Assembly (NCBI RefSeq): GCF_000002515.2
Contig: NC_006041.1
Span: 1,178,001 to 1,242,000, forward strand
Source: Kluyveromyces lactis
Taxonomy: Eukaryota > Ascomycota > Saccharomycetes > Saccharomycetales > Saccharomycetaceae
Length of the DNA stretch: 64,000 nt
Direction of reading: 5' to 3'
Numbering within the stretch: position 1 is the first letter of the stretch; every line of letters begins with the position of its first letter. Below the pieces are notes generated by a model. The model made no database searches. It was not told the origin of the DNA and saw only the letters and a program-made list of their open reading frames with translations. Of the stretch, positions 10,323 through 20,132 are shown one piece after another. Made by a program: the position numbers and the translations under genes.

Positions 10323-13307
10323 TCAAGTCTCGTACATGTGTTCGCATACAGCTTTTTCTCTACCGATGGATCTTTCCAGGCAGTTGTCGAATAAATTACT
10401 GAATTCTCTACCCAATTCCCAATAACATCCATGGAACATGTCTCTCATGAATAGCATCATTCCGGCGAGATGGTTTGTGTTTGGGATGTTTCTTAGTAGC
10501 CTTGCCTTTTCTTTCAGTTGTTGGTGGTGTGTGAATACGTCGAGATTTTCTTTAACTTTTAAGTACCTGTACATTTTCTTCAGATGTTGTTGGAAGGTTT
10601 CTATGGGGACATATTCCGATTTCACCTTCATGTTCATCTTTAATGATGCATCAGGGGAGTTGTCCCAAATATGGGTTTCTGGGCCGTATAGAGAGTAATT
10701 GTAAGACCAAATTAAGAGTGTGGTCAATGCCAAGGTGTTTGGTCTAGTGATACAATAGTCGAGATTCACGTCACATGACATATCTTCTCCGTTGTGGAAC
10801 ATCTCGAATAAGAACATATAAGCATAAATAATGGCCATTCCACCTTGCATCGGGTCTTGACTGAATTTTAGGATTCTTTCGCTCACCAATGCATATTCTT
10901 CAGTGCCAGCACGAACGTTCATTCTCCAAGGTGCGCCTACATATATGTAATAGTCGTATTGGAATATTCTTAGTATAATTTGGGTCATGTGGTAGGCTGG
11001 AATCTTACACGAGCGAACGTCATCTAGCCTCAACAGTTTGATTCCTTCGTCGTCCACCGCATCTATGTGGGACAGGACTGAGTTTGATGAATTGTTACAA
11101 CCGTGCATGACTTCTTGATGCCAGTAATCGATGGCGAATGAAATGATCTCCTGCCAATGTATATTTTGTACGCTTAATGGGTTGTCGGCACCAAGTGAAA
11201 TCACTTCCGAATGTTGTTGCAATTGGAACATGATAGATATCAACCCAGATAGTAGCAATTTATTGCCAAATTTGCTCGTTTTCAACTTGGTCCAACTGTT
11301 TGTGTTATTCGATCTTTGCAACTGATGCATCACATGGTTCAAAAGCTCTTTCAACGCGTCAAGGAAGCTTATATCCTTGCTTCCAAATCCATGTTGCAAT
11401 AATTTGTCGAGCGATAAATCGTAGCTGTCCCAAATCTCGTCCGAACATGGCAACGAAATCCTCACTTGATTACAGTGAATAAATAGGTATGTGTATCCGA
11501 ACACAACTGCGTGAGTTGTGTCAATGTAAAAGGCGTATAATGCTGTTCTTTTCAAAGTCTCAAAATCGATCCAATTTTTGTATATCACTTCCATTGATTC
11601 GTAATTCGATGGTGATTGTTCCTTCTTGACACGTAACGGATGCCCTCCCAAGGAAGGAGTTCTACGAAGTAATTGAATTGTGGTACCATGATGCAAATAA
11701 CTTCTTTCATGCAAATATCTATTTGTACTGGTCTTTTCATAACACTCAAGCAATAAAAGTGACTGAATAATATAAGTCTCCGATGGTGGTTGGAAATCTT
11801 CATGCGAAAATATCAACCAACGTAATGGTCCTGCAATAACATCACTTATCGTACGACGAGTGGCAGATCCCAGATAGGAAGCACCGGTCATAATCATACT
11901 AAGAATAAGAATTGGAGGCTCTTTCTCAATGTCAAATGACGGTTTATGCAAAATTGGATATTGTGGATGGAAATTCAACCAGTATGACTTCAATGCAGTT
12001 TGTAATTTGTTTAACATAATATATTTCACGTCCGCGATTAGCAGTGCTAATGTACCTTGTCTTTCCAACGATAGTTTGAACTTCGAGTTAGGGTCTATAT
12101 TGAAAAATGACGGCCTGGATATCAGCTTAGACCTCTGCTTTTTTGATAGTCTGTGAGAATCCGATTCAACGGTAGAAACTGTTGCTGACCGTTTCAGTTG
12201 CGATTTTAACTCTCCGACTTTCGACTTCTGTGCCAGTAAATTGTCCTTAATGTTCTCCTTTCCAACATCTTTAAATTTTGGAGATCTATTTGGAACCGAG
12301 TCGATGGATGAAGTAACAGAGCCTGCATTAGATGGGGTAGCGACACTTTCTCCCGATTGTTGAGGGATGATATCATTGTAAGACATCTGCTGCACCAAGG
12401 TTTGTAACGGATCTGTTGGTAAGAAATCCACCGAGAATAAATCATCCACGATATTTGTTAATCCTGGATTGGTATTGAGGCCTGTGTTAAGTTCAGGATC
12501 ATAACTCTGTTGTTGAGGCGGAACCATGTGTGCTTTTTGGTCCAAGGGAATATTATCAATATGCTGCTGCTGACGTTGGTACTGTGGCTGAACGTGGGAT
12601 TGTGACAGAGGCGGTCACAAAATTGATGGATCTTCCAACTTCGCAGTTGGTGGCACTGCATCAGATGGCTGATCCAACCTACTATTCTGTTGAGGCGTAG
12701 CATCCTGAGTTACACCACCGGCGAACAACCAGTTGAAGAAACTGTTCAAGTTACCGTTTGATGCTGGCCCCATTGCGTTAAACCCAGCATTCAGACTAGT
12801 ATTACTACTACTTGTCGTACTACTGCTATTGGGCAAAGAGTTACTGTCATGGCCAACCGCATGTCCGCTACCCGAGCTCGCCTTATTGTGCTTTTTATCC
12901 CCCACATCAAGTACGATATGATCCACCTTTTTCTGCTGTTGTGGCTGCTGTCCAACACCAGCGACACTCGCCGTATCCGGCAGCTGCGGTGCCGCTGCTT
13001 TAGACCCACCCGCCGCTCTTTCTTTGCCAGATTCTCTTCTCACCTTCATCTGCATTCGAACACCGTTATTCGTGTGACGTCTCTGATGTCTCACCAACAA
13101 ATCCTTCCGAACGAAAGTCCGGTTGCAAACTATCCCATCGTCAGGATAAACATATTCACACCGAAATATCTGCTTCGGCCAGTGGTTAAGCTTATGCCTC
13201 TGTAAATGCTCATACCGTGAGAAGGTCTTCTCACAATCTGGATGAGGACAAACGTATCTGCCGCCTACTTTTTCCTCCGACGCTTCCTTACTCTCAGAAC
13301 CCATCAT
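10323..13307 (-). CDS. SDD4: C2H2 zinc-finger transcription factor (SDD4/YPR022C type), frame interrupted by one TGA
   Basis: Two same-frame open segments, 13307-12615 (230 codons, then TGA) and 12614-10323 (763 codons), read as one gene. The first part has two C2H2 fingers: C20, C25, H38, H42, and a second with a long C50-X10-C61 spacer, then H74 and H78. The second part begins with Gln-rich sequence continuing the low-complexity linker and then has the fungal transcription-factor middle region ([47 protein letters not shown]). That layout fits yeast YPR022C/Sdd4 and its relatives. Its place between AGC1 (YPR021C) and EAF3 (YPR023C) supports the name. The TGA at 12615-12617 (context TTG TGA CCG) is followed by 22 sense codons before the next possible ATG-like start. 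It could be a real nonsense allele, stop readthrough or an assembly error. No canonical splice sites flank it. Confidence 0.82.
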
Positions 13308-13601
13308 TTTCTACCACCGTCTGCTGTACAGCGTAAATATATCAATAGATACTGAAGTACACTGCTTACTCCGAGGCTCCGACAGCTGATGATTTAAGGA
13401 TAACGAACAGTATATTTATGATGTCTTGTGATTGTTATGCTATGATGAGTACGGTCGAATCGAAACTGTTTTTCAGATGTTGATCGCTTATAATCACGGC
13501 CCGGAAATAATATTTCTGGGGTCCCCGAAAAAAGGGTTTTGGGGGATATATATATATATAACGGTGTATGTGGTGGGGTCTGGAGATGTGGTAGAGATAT
13601 A
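13308..13601. promoter_or_regulatory. Promoter of the zinc-finger regulator
   Basis: Upstream of the SDD4-type gene and downstream of EAF3. It contains an imperfect palindrome around CCCGGAAATA / TATTTCTGGGG at about 13500-13522, followed by GGTCCCCGAAAA and a (TA)n run at about 13548-13560. The ATTTCTGG motif recurs in the AGC1 promoter. Confidence 0.4.
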
Positions 13602-14678
13602 TTACATGCTTAGTGCGACCCCCTCGTATTGGGAGGACGTGTTTATGTAGGGATCTACTGGGAAGTTTTTCCTCGCGATGTTTATGGCGATCCATTCGAG
13701 TAAAATGTCGCACTGTTTCACTAGGATCTTGGCAGTTTGGTCATCGACGTTGCTTGATTCCATCATTTCGGGGAGTAAAGTGACTAGTCTTAGTAGATGG
13801 ATAATTCCGTAAATTTCAGTGTACTGTTTCTCCGAGTGTGCTTTCAGTAGTTCTGCATATTGGATTCTTTCTAGACGGTACAAGAGTAATTTCCCCAGGG
13901 ATAAGTTGAAGTAGAGTTTTATTCCCTGCAGAAATTCTGAGAGTTGAGCTTGTTCTACCACTGAGGAGGTCGAATTGCTAGTATCTGCATAGAACTGGGA
14001 CAAGATATGTTCGATTGGCCGTTCGCTGGGTAGTTGTACTAGCTTTCTGTCTTTTGTGACGTTTTCCCAGTCGTCTACAAGCACAGAACGAAGCGAGATA
14101 GGGACTTTTATGTGTATCTTAGGGTGTGATCTTTTGTTTAGTACTGGGGTTGCCTTCTTACGGTCGGATTTGTCAGAGCTGGAAGCTGCTGCTGTTGTAC
14201 CAGAAGATGAAGATGAGGCTGGATTAGAAGCGGAAGTCGAACTTGCCGAAGTATTAGTACCACTGCCACTATTTGAGGTACGGCTGGCCGCCTTTTTGCC
14301 CTTCTCAACCTTACTAGGCCTGCCAACAGGCCGTGATCCTGATTTCTTCTTCCCACCATTGTTCTTCAACTCTCGAGCCTTTTCCACCAACGACTTCTTC
14401 AATTCCAAATTCTCATCGTTATACGGTCTGATTCGGTCTAAACCAACCCATTCGTCCCAACTCGACTTCCAGCCCTGGTAATGCACAAAATAGCATTGGC
14501 CCTGTCTCATATGTTCCGGCGGACGATCAAATTCTACTTTTTCATCGTCAATACTCACGTCTTTGTAGTCCTTTGATGTAATAGTCTGATTCTTTTCATC
14601 GTAAACTCGTAATACTTTGGCTTCATAGAGCAAAGGTCCGTGATAACACAAACATTTCCCATCTAGAACAATTGCCAT
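13602..14678 (-). CDS. EAF3: Chromodomain protein Eaf3 (NuA4 and Rpd3S subunit)
   Basis: 358-residue MRG-family protein, subunit of the NuA4 acetyltransferase and the Rpd3S deacetylase, which reads H3K36 methylation over transcribed genes. An N-terminal chromo barrel (residues about 3-95) shows the aromatic cage region CYFVHYQGWKSSWDEWVG. A Ser/Gly/Lys-rich linker follows, then the C-terminal MRG domain (from about 185: KIHIKVPISLRSVLVDDWE, through FNLSLGKLLLYRLERIQY). Slightly shorter than the S. cerevisiae protein because of the linker. The open frame begins at a TTG at 14684; the first ATG (14676-14678, MAIVLDGKC) is the proper start. Its position beside the YPR022C counterpart matches YPR023C. 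Confidence 0.93.
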   Translation of the reverse strand: MAIVLDGKCLCYHGPLLYEAKVLRVYDEKNQTITSKDYKDVSIDDEKVEFDRPPEHMRQGQCYFVHYQGWKSSWDEWVGLDRIRPYNDENLELKKSLVEKARELKNNGGKKKSGSRPVGRPSKVEKGKKAASRTSNSGSGTNTSASSTSASNPASSSSSGTTAAASSSDKSDRKKATPVLNKRSHPKIHIKVPISLRSVLVDDWENVTKDRKLVQLPSERPIEHILSQFYADTSNSTSSVVEQAQLSEFLQGIKLYFNLSLGKLLLYRLERIQYAELLKAHSEKQYTEIYGIIHLLRLVTLLPEMMESSNVDDQTAKILVKQCDILLEWIAINIARKNFPVDPYINTSSQYEGVALSM

Positions 14679-15480
14679 GATCAACAGCTACTGAAAGTTC
14701 CCCTGGGACAATTAAATTTTGGAGAAAGACCAGCGTAGCAGGTTCAAATACTATGTGTAACTTCTGTTTCGTGAAAGTGCTAGATGGTAGCTTTAACGTA
14801 AGATTTGGCATTTGAATTTTACGTGAAGAAACATGGGAAAACGGACAGTATAGAAACAGTAGATAACACTAGGTGAGCACTTGATAGTAATGGTATATAA
14901 ACCGCAGCTACTTGGAAGGAATGCAGTACTTTCCAAGAAGAAGGAAGTGGGAAATTCTGATCACGTGACAACTCACGTGATATGATATGACATTGGAAGT
15001 GACCTGATATCTCCAAGTATTGCCTCAAAGCACTAGAGTCAAACTAGTATCAATTCATAAAGTCTTGGCCACCCTTCAACACCAATTCCAGCACCACAAC
15101 GCCACTAATCACGTCGCATATCCACCTCTTACCATCACACAAGGTCTGCAAAGCTCTCCTAATAATGCTGTTCTGACCTTTAATGCCAAAGTAAAGAAAA
15201 AAAAAAGTTGATGAAACAAAAACAAATTTGAAAGAAACAGCCTTTTATCACAGTGACCAAAGAAGCAAACCACAACGGTTCTGACTGGCAAGGACGATCT
15301 TTTACACGCGGACAAACATCTGTATTGGTATTCTGAGTCGATGAGACGTTATTTGAGTGGTGGCTACTGAACTATTTTATTCGAAGCAAGAGAGAAAGGA
15401 AAGGTTTCCCACATTTCCTAGTATTGTATTTTTTTGTTTCCCGATAGGACTTGATAAAACCCAGAGTCGGTGCTTTTGCA
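14679..15480. promoter_or_regulatory. EAF3/YCK3 divergent promoter with paired E-boxes
   Basis: 802-base divergent region. Two exact TCACGTGA boxes lie 12 bases apart, at 14961-14968 and 14973-14980. This octamer is the core of Cbf1-type (centromere-binding factor) sites. The rest is AT-rich with poly(A) and poly(T) runs before the YCK3 start. No additional gene is supported. Confidence 0.5.
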
Positions 15481-16902
15481 ATGTCTAAACGTTCGTCCCA
15501 GCATGTGGTAGGAATTCACTATGCTGTTGGTCCTAAGATTGGGGAAGGTTCGTTTGGAATAATCTTTGAAGGTGAAAACATTCTAAATGGTGGGTCGAAG
15601 AACCCTGTTGCTATAAAGTTTGAACCCAGACGGTCTGACTCACCACAGTTACGGGATGAGTTTCGCGCATATAGGATATTGAATGATGTGAGAGGAATTC
15701 CTCATGCGTATTATTTCAGTCAAGAGGGGATTCATAACATTTTGATCATCGATTTGTTGGGTCCGTCGTTAGAAGATTTATTTGAATGGTGTAGTCGAAA
15801 ATTTTCCGTAAAGACGACAGCAATGTTGGCGAAACAGATGATTGATAGAGTACGTTCTATTCACGAGCATGATTTGATATATCGGGACATTAAGCCGGAT
15901 AACTTTTTGATATCTGAGTTTCAACGGGAGTTATCGGATGGGTCAGTGGTTAAGTCGTGTGCCACAAGCAGTGGTGGTGACGCAAACCTAATATACGTGG
16001 TTGATTTCGGAATGGCAAAGCAGTTTAGGGACCCAAACACAAAACAACATATACCATATAGAGAGCGTAAATCTTTGAGCGGGACTGCGCGGTACATGTC
16101 GATAAACACCCATTTCGGTAGAGAGCAATCGAGAAGAGATGACTTGGAGTCCCTTGGCCACGTATTCTTCTATTTCTTACGTGGGTCCTTACCATGGCAA
16201 GGTTTGAAAGCTCTTAACAACAAGGCTAAGTATGAAAAGATTGGACTCACGAAACAGAGGTTAAAACCAACGGATTTATTGACACCGGAGATACCAAAAC
16301 AGTTTGCTGAATATCTATCGTACTGTAGATCGTTAAGGTTCGATCAGGACCCAGATTATGATTATTTGATCTCCTTGATGACGCAAATCATGCAAGAAAA
16401 TGGGTACGAAGAAGATGGTCATTACGATTGGATGGATTTGAACGGCGGTCAAGGTTGGAACATTAAGGTCAACAAAAGAGTTAATTTGCATGGGTATGGT
16501 AATCCAACACCAAGAAATACAAAACATTCTGCTCAACAGCTTACACCATTGCATCAACAGCAGGCACAACAGCAGGCACCGGGGCAAGTACAGGGACAAA
16601 ATCATCAACAACAGAATAGTAGGCACGATTCACGTAACTATAGGTCTTTCTCACAAAGCACACCAAATAAGTCTCAAAAGAAAAATGTTAATAGCAGTAT
16701 GGGGAACAGTAGGGTGAGATTGTCACAGGGCAATGGATTTGTGGGACCAAACGTACCATTGAAACAGAACCTCAATATACAATCGTACGATTCAATGGGT
16801 AAGCTTCATGGCAGACGCATTCCGAATAACGAAGAGTATGACGATAATGATTCCATTGAAGAAGGCGGATTTTTTTCAAAATTGTGCTGTGGAATTTGCT
16901 AG
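15481..16902 (+). CDS. YCK3: Vacuolar casein kinase I Yck3
   Basis: 473-residue casein kinase I isoform of the vacuole membrane, which in yeast phosphorylates the HOPS subunit Vps41 and the SNARE Vam3 to tune vacuole fusion. Kinase landmarks are visible: glycine loop IGEGSFG at 20-26, lysine K46 in VAIKFEPR, catalytic YRDIKPDN with D136, and DFG at 175-177. The tail is Gln/His-rich. It ends with a YDSM motif at about 436-439 (AP-3 sorting signal of the YDSI type in S. cerevisiae) and a terminal KLCCGIC, the site of palmitoylation. The tail cysteines are fewer than in S. cerevisiae. The open frame starts with TTG at 15451; ATG 15481 (MSKRSSQH) matches the family start. DSE1 and RSP5 follow, as in YER123-125. 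Confidence 0.95.
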   Translation: MSKRSSQHVVGIHYAVGPKIGEGSFGIIFEGENILNGGSKNPVAIKFEPRRSDSPQLRDEFRAYRILNDVRGIPHAYYFSQEGIHNILIIDLLGPSLEDLFEWCSRKFSVKTTAMLAKQMIDRVRSIHEHDLIYRDIKPDNFLISEFQRELSDGSVVKSCATSSGGDANLIYVVDFGMAKQFRDPNTKQHIPYRERKSLSGTARYMSINTHFGREQSRRDDLESLGHVFFYFLRGSLPWQGLKALNNKAKYEKIGLTKQRLKPTDLLTPEIPKQFAEYLSYCRSLRFDQDPDYDYLISLMTQIMQENGYEEDGHYDWMDLNGGQGWNIKVNKRVNLHGYGNPTPRNTKHSAQQLTPLHQQQAQQQAPGQVQGQNHQQQNSRHDSRNYRSFSQSTPNKSQKKNVNSSMGNSRVRLSQGNGFVGPNVPLKQNLNIQSYDSMGKLHGRRIPNNEEYDDNDSIEEGGFFSKLCCGIC

Positions 16903-17443
16903 CCCATTTTTTAGGCCCATGACGAGAAGATGTATTATAAGTTAATTTAACCCTCCTTACCTATTTGTTGTCCTGTTGTAAGAGCTGAAAAGGCGTTGAT
17001 CGTCTGGGTTCTCCAATAACAGGCACACACGGATACATTTAACGCTGAGCGTTTTGCTTTTATAATTTTTTTTCCAAGGCAAGAAGGAACCTTTCATATC
17101 TTTGTGTCTCTCCCATTCCCATGATCTTTCTCGCTCGGTTCGCATTTATTAGACAAACTTACACCCTTGCTTTAGCTGAGGAGAACTGACAAATTACATG
17201 AACATCCAGATATGTAAATAGAAATACATATTCATAATATTTTACTTTACTTTAATATAAATTGTAATTTAGTTTCAAGGAACTTAAATAACGAATTAAG
17301 CACTTGAAGAGTATATTTAATCATTGAATTATTTATTAGCTGATAGTAAGTTAAATTTGAAGTGAATGCAATGCAATATAATTTCCACATGGGTAACAGG
17401 TTTCAATGAATTGCAGAAGGTGATTGAGGGAGGTGAACGGGTA
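16903..17443. other. Convergent intergenic region, YCK3/DSE1
   Basis: 3' flanks of two convergent genes. AT-rich with TA-rich stretches near 17220-17340 suitable for 3' end formation. I see no gene. Confidence 0.5.
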
Positions 17444-19105
17444 TCATAAGCCTTCGCATACAAATGTGGCATCGCTGCCTCTTCTAATGCCAGACAGAAG
17501 AGGGATTGTGGGTATATCGAATGAATGGGTTTTACCGTCAAACATGCTATCTAGTGCAGGCGTCATTGGAGAATGGGCTTCGTATTCCAGAGTATCCTCA
17601 GAATCTTCAAACGCAGAATTGCTACTATCCTTGGTTGTTTCATCTGAACTGGAGTAGACCATAGTAGCTGGAGGTTCTGATTTCGTTTCGGTCGACACGG
17701 ATTCGAGTAGACGTAATGGGTTCCTTGGTGGAGGTAAAACCATTGGCATGTCAACAACCGAGTACGATCTTAGCTCTTGATCTTGCAAGGATATGAAATG
17801 AGAGTCTGCTAAGCCGACGAAATGACTCCCTAGATGTTTCTTGTTTCCGATTCTTTCCAGATCTGGAGATTGAATAATGTTACCGTTTTGCACACAGTCC
17901 GCTGGTAATCCAAAGCTCTGGATACCATGAGATGGTCTGCAACACATTACTTGGTCGGTGAATTTCAAATCTTTGATATCCCAGGACATTATTAAGCCTT
18001 GATCGTCTGTACTATATATTTTCTTCATTTCATTATCGTAATCGAGACTGTTGACATGTCCGTTATGACCCAACAGGTGTGCTCTAACCTTCCCATATCT
18101 GATATCCCATATCTTCAATGCCTTTCCGACCGAATTAACGACCGTATATTCATCTAACCATTTGGAAGTATAACATTTGCCAGACTCGGCATTGCTGTCC
18201 TGAGGTCCAGGGACACGTATTCCGTTACCATCACCCAAACGAAGATCCAACAATGCAATTCCGGACTGCCCAAATTTCGTTCCTGTCAGAGAAAATGTGA
18301 ATGGATTGACTGGGTTAACATCAACGTGTTCCAAACCGGGGAAACTGTTCAAGTATAATGGGTCTTTGCACTGTTGGTTCACGTCATAGACAAACAACGA
18401 ATCGTTAATGACAGAGGTGAAATGATGCTTGTTCCAGGTCTTCAAATGACGAATTGGTTTTGAACGACTTGTGTTATAAATTTGCGTAGCAAGATCAACA
18501 CTATCCATGCTATCGGTGATCACTTTCAAATGTTTGGAATGATTGAAACGTCTTAGAATTTTGGCGTTCCCATTCTCGATTGAAGTTGCAATTAAGTTCA
18601 CATATCCATCAGAGTGTCCTGAAAGTAAGATTCTGTCATGGACTTTATCATCGAAGGAAACTACGGTGTCATTATTCTGCGATTGCATGATATCTGTAGC
18701 CAGAATAGATTTTCCTGGAACAGTAATGGTTTGTAAACTATGGAGCAATTTCCCACCGCGAGCCTGCTCATTAATTTCATTATTCCGCAATTGGAACAAC
18801 TGTAAATTATCCGATGTCTGTGATGTGGAAAGTAGAATGGTGTCCCTATCCAATGACATTGAAGTGACGTCCCTAGTGTCTTCTGACAGTTTCCAACAAT
18901 CTGTCTTCAATTTTTTCGTGACAATGACATCGTTCAAATCACCACTAACCTTCCTTAGCAAGGAACTGTTCAATTTCGAAGCCTCTATCTTGCAATTCCG
19001 CCTGACAATAGTACTGTTCTCGTCATCGCTAATATCTCTTCTACTCTTCTTGACGATGATGGCGTTCTGTCTGAATATCTCTGGAGCCCTGTAGAATTCA
19101 GTCAT
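17444..19105 (-). CDS. DSE1: Daughter-cell-specific WD40 protein Dse1
   Basis: 553-residue protein of the WD40 type, matching Dse1 (YER124C), which in yeast is made only in daughter cells and influences cell separation and the wall. WD-like repeats are weak except in the middle: YTVVNSVGKALKIWDIRYGKV, then LLGHNGHVNSLDYD and IYSTDDQGLIMSWDIKDLKF. The C-terminal 90 residues are Ser/Glu-rich and disordered. The frame extends to an ATG at 19184-19186, but the family N-terminus is MTEFYRAPEIFRQ, so I start at 19103-19105. The upstream region carries Ace2-type and forkhead-type sites, which fits a gene of the Ace2 daughter programme. Confidence 0.9.
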   Translation of the reverse strand: MTEFYRAPEIFRQNAIIVKKSRRDISDDENSTIVRRNCKIEASKLNSSLLRKVSGDLNDVIVTKKLKTDCWKLSEDTRDVTSMSLDRDTILLSTSQTSDNLQLFQLRNNEINEQARGGKLLHSLQTITVPGKSILATDIMQSQNNDTVVSFDDKVHDRILLSGHSDGYVNLIATSIENGNAKILRRFNHSKHLKVITDSMDSVDLATQIYNTSRSKPIRHLKTWNKHHFTSVINDSLFVYDVNQQCKDPLYLNSFPGLEHVDVNPVNPFTFSLTGTKFGQSGIALLDLRLGDGNGIRVPGPQDSNAESGKCYTSKWLDEYTVVNSVGKALKIWDIRYGKVRAHLLGHNGHVNSLDYDNEMKKIYSTDDQGLIMSWDIKDLKFTDQVMCCRPSHGIQSFGLPADCVQNGNIIQSPDLERIGNKKHLGSHFVGLADSHFISLQDQELRSYSVVDMPMVLPPPRNPLRLLESVSTETKSEPPATMVYSSSDETTKDSSNSAFEDSEDTLEYEAHSPMTPALDSMFDGKTHSFDIPTIPLLSGIRRGSDATFVCEGL

Positions 19106-20132
19106 AATTTTCGCAATATACAGTTTCTTATTTGACTTTGTGTAATGTTTGCACTGCAGAGAATAATTGATTGTTAACAGGTACATCCATTAGAGGAGTA
19201 AGAGCTGGTCACTTTTAGAAACGACATGTTTATATATGATACAGGGCAAATAAAAATAGCACTAGCAAACACTGAGCCAATCAAAAATAGGACCAAACGC
19301 AGAACAAGCAACAAAAATTAGAGAAAGGCACGTTACCTATTGAGTGTGTTAGGCAGCCATATGAGCAAACATCCTGTTTATGTTTGCAAGAGGTTTGTTT
19401 ACCTGTAAACAAACCCAGCATCTTTAAAGCTGGCAAAGGCTTGTTTATATTTATGTCATTTTGGACGATATGATTTTTGTCACGTGATGCCCATAATCGT
19501 CCCATATGCACGTCATCTGACAGCAATACGGCAGATTCTTGCAACCTGGTGGCTACCACCGCCATTAATGCCGTTTCCGAATTTACTGACATACTCGGCG
19601 TAGCCTGGTATCCCTCTTTAGTACTCTTTTTCCAGGTTTCAATCTCCTCACGTGACAAGTAAAGGAGAAAAGAAAATTGTGATTTGCATATTTTAATTAA
19701 GGAAACAAAACAAGAACAAAGATACTTTACTTGCAAACAACATCCGATTTAATCATCAGATCAAGGTGCTAGAGGATAAGCAAACGTGCATTGACAGTGG
19801 CAAAAAGGACGGTACGGAAAAGGGTATTGAGCAAGGTATTGATCTGATTTTTCTTTGCTTCTTTTTAGAGGAATCATCAACTTTTTTTCTGGTTCTGTTT
19901 CCTGTTCTGTTTCTTTGCAATTACGACAATTAAAGAAGACAAAAGACAAAAAATAAAACCTTATAGGCTTTCTCGGGCGGTTTTATTTGTTTAATAATTA
20001 TTGCTGTTACTACCACTTATCAGATATCTAGTGTTTGAAGACTTTTCAATTTGTTATTGAGATTCCACTTTGAAGGAGAAATTATCGGATTTGAAATTGA
20101 CAAACCATTAAAAAAATAAAAAGCTGCGAAAT
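19106..20132. other. DSE1/RSP5 divergent intergenic region
   Basis: 1027 bases. Besides the forkhead/Ace2 cluster it has two exact TCACGTGA boxes (19480-19487 and 19648-19655). The RSP5-proximal end is AT-rich with poly(A) runs. An open frame of about 100-150 codons on the minus strand overlaps the regulatory cluster and looks like chance. Confidence 0.5.
19392..19433. promoter_or_regulatory. Forkhead palindrome abutting an Ace2-type site pair
   Basis: About 290-330 bases upstream of the DSE1 start. Arm GGTTTGTTTAC (19392-19402), a CT spacer, then its exact reverse complement GTAAACAAACC (19405-19415): two facing forkhead sites of the GTAAACAA type. The right arm runs straight into CCAGC (19415-19419), and GCTGG follows at 19429-19433, giving an inverted pair of Ace2/Swi5-type cores. 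A further TTGTTTAT lies at about 19440. Confidence 0.65.

Noticed and set aside
19281-19736. 151-codon minus-strand frame between DSE1 and RSP5
   Set aside because: It starts with TTG, runs through the forkhead/Ace2 cluster, is rich in Cys and Phe at its end and matches nothing known.
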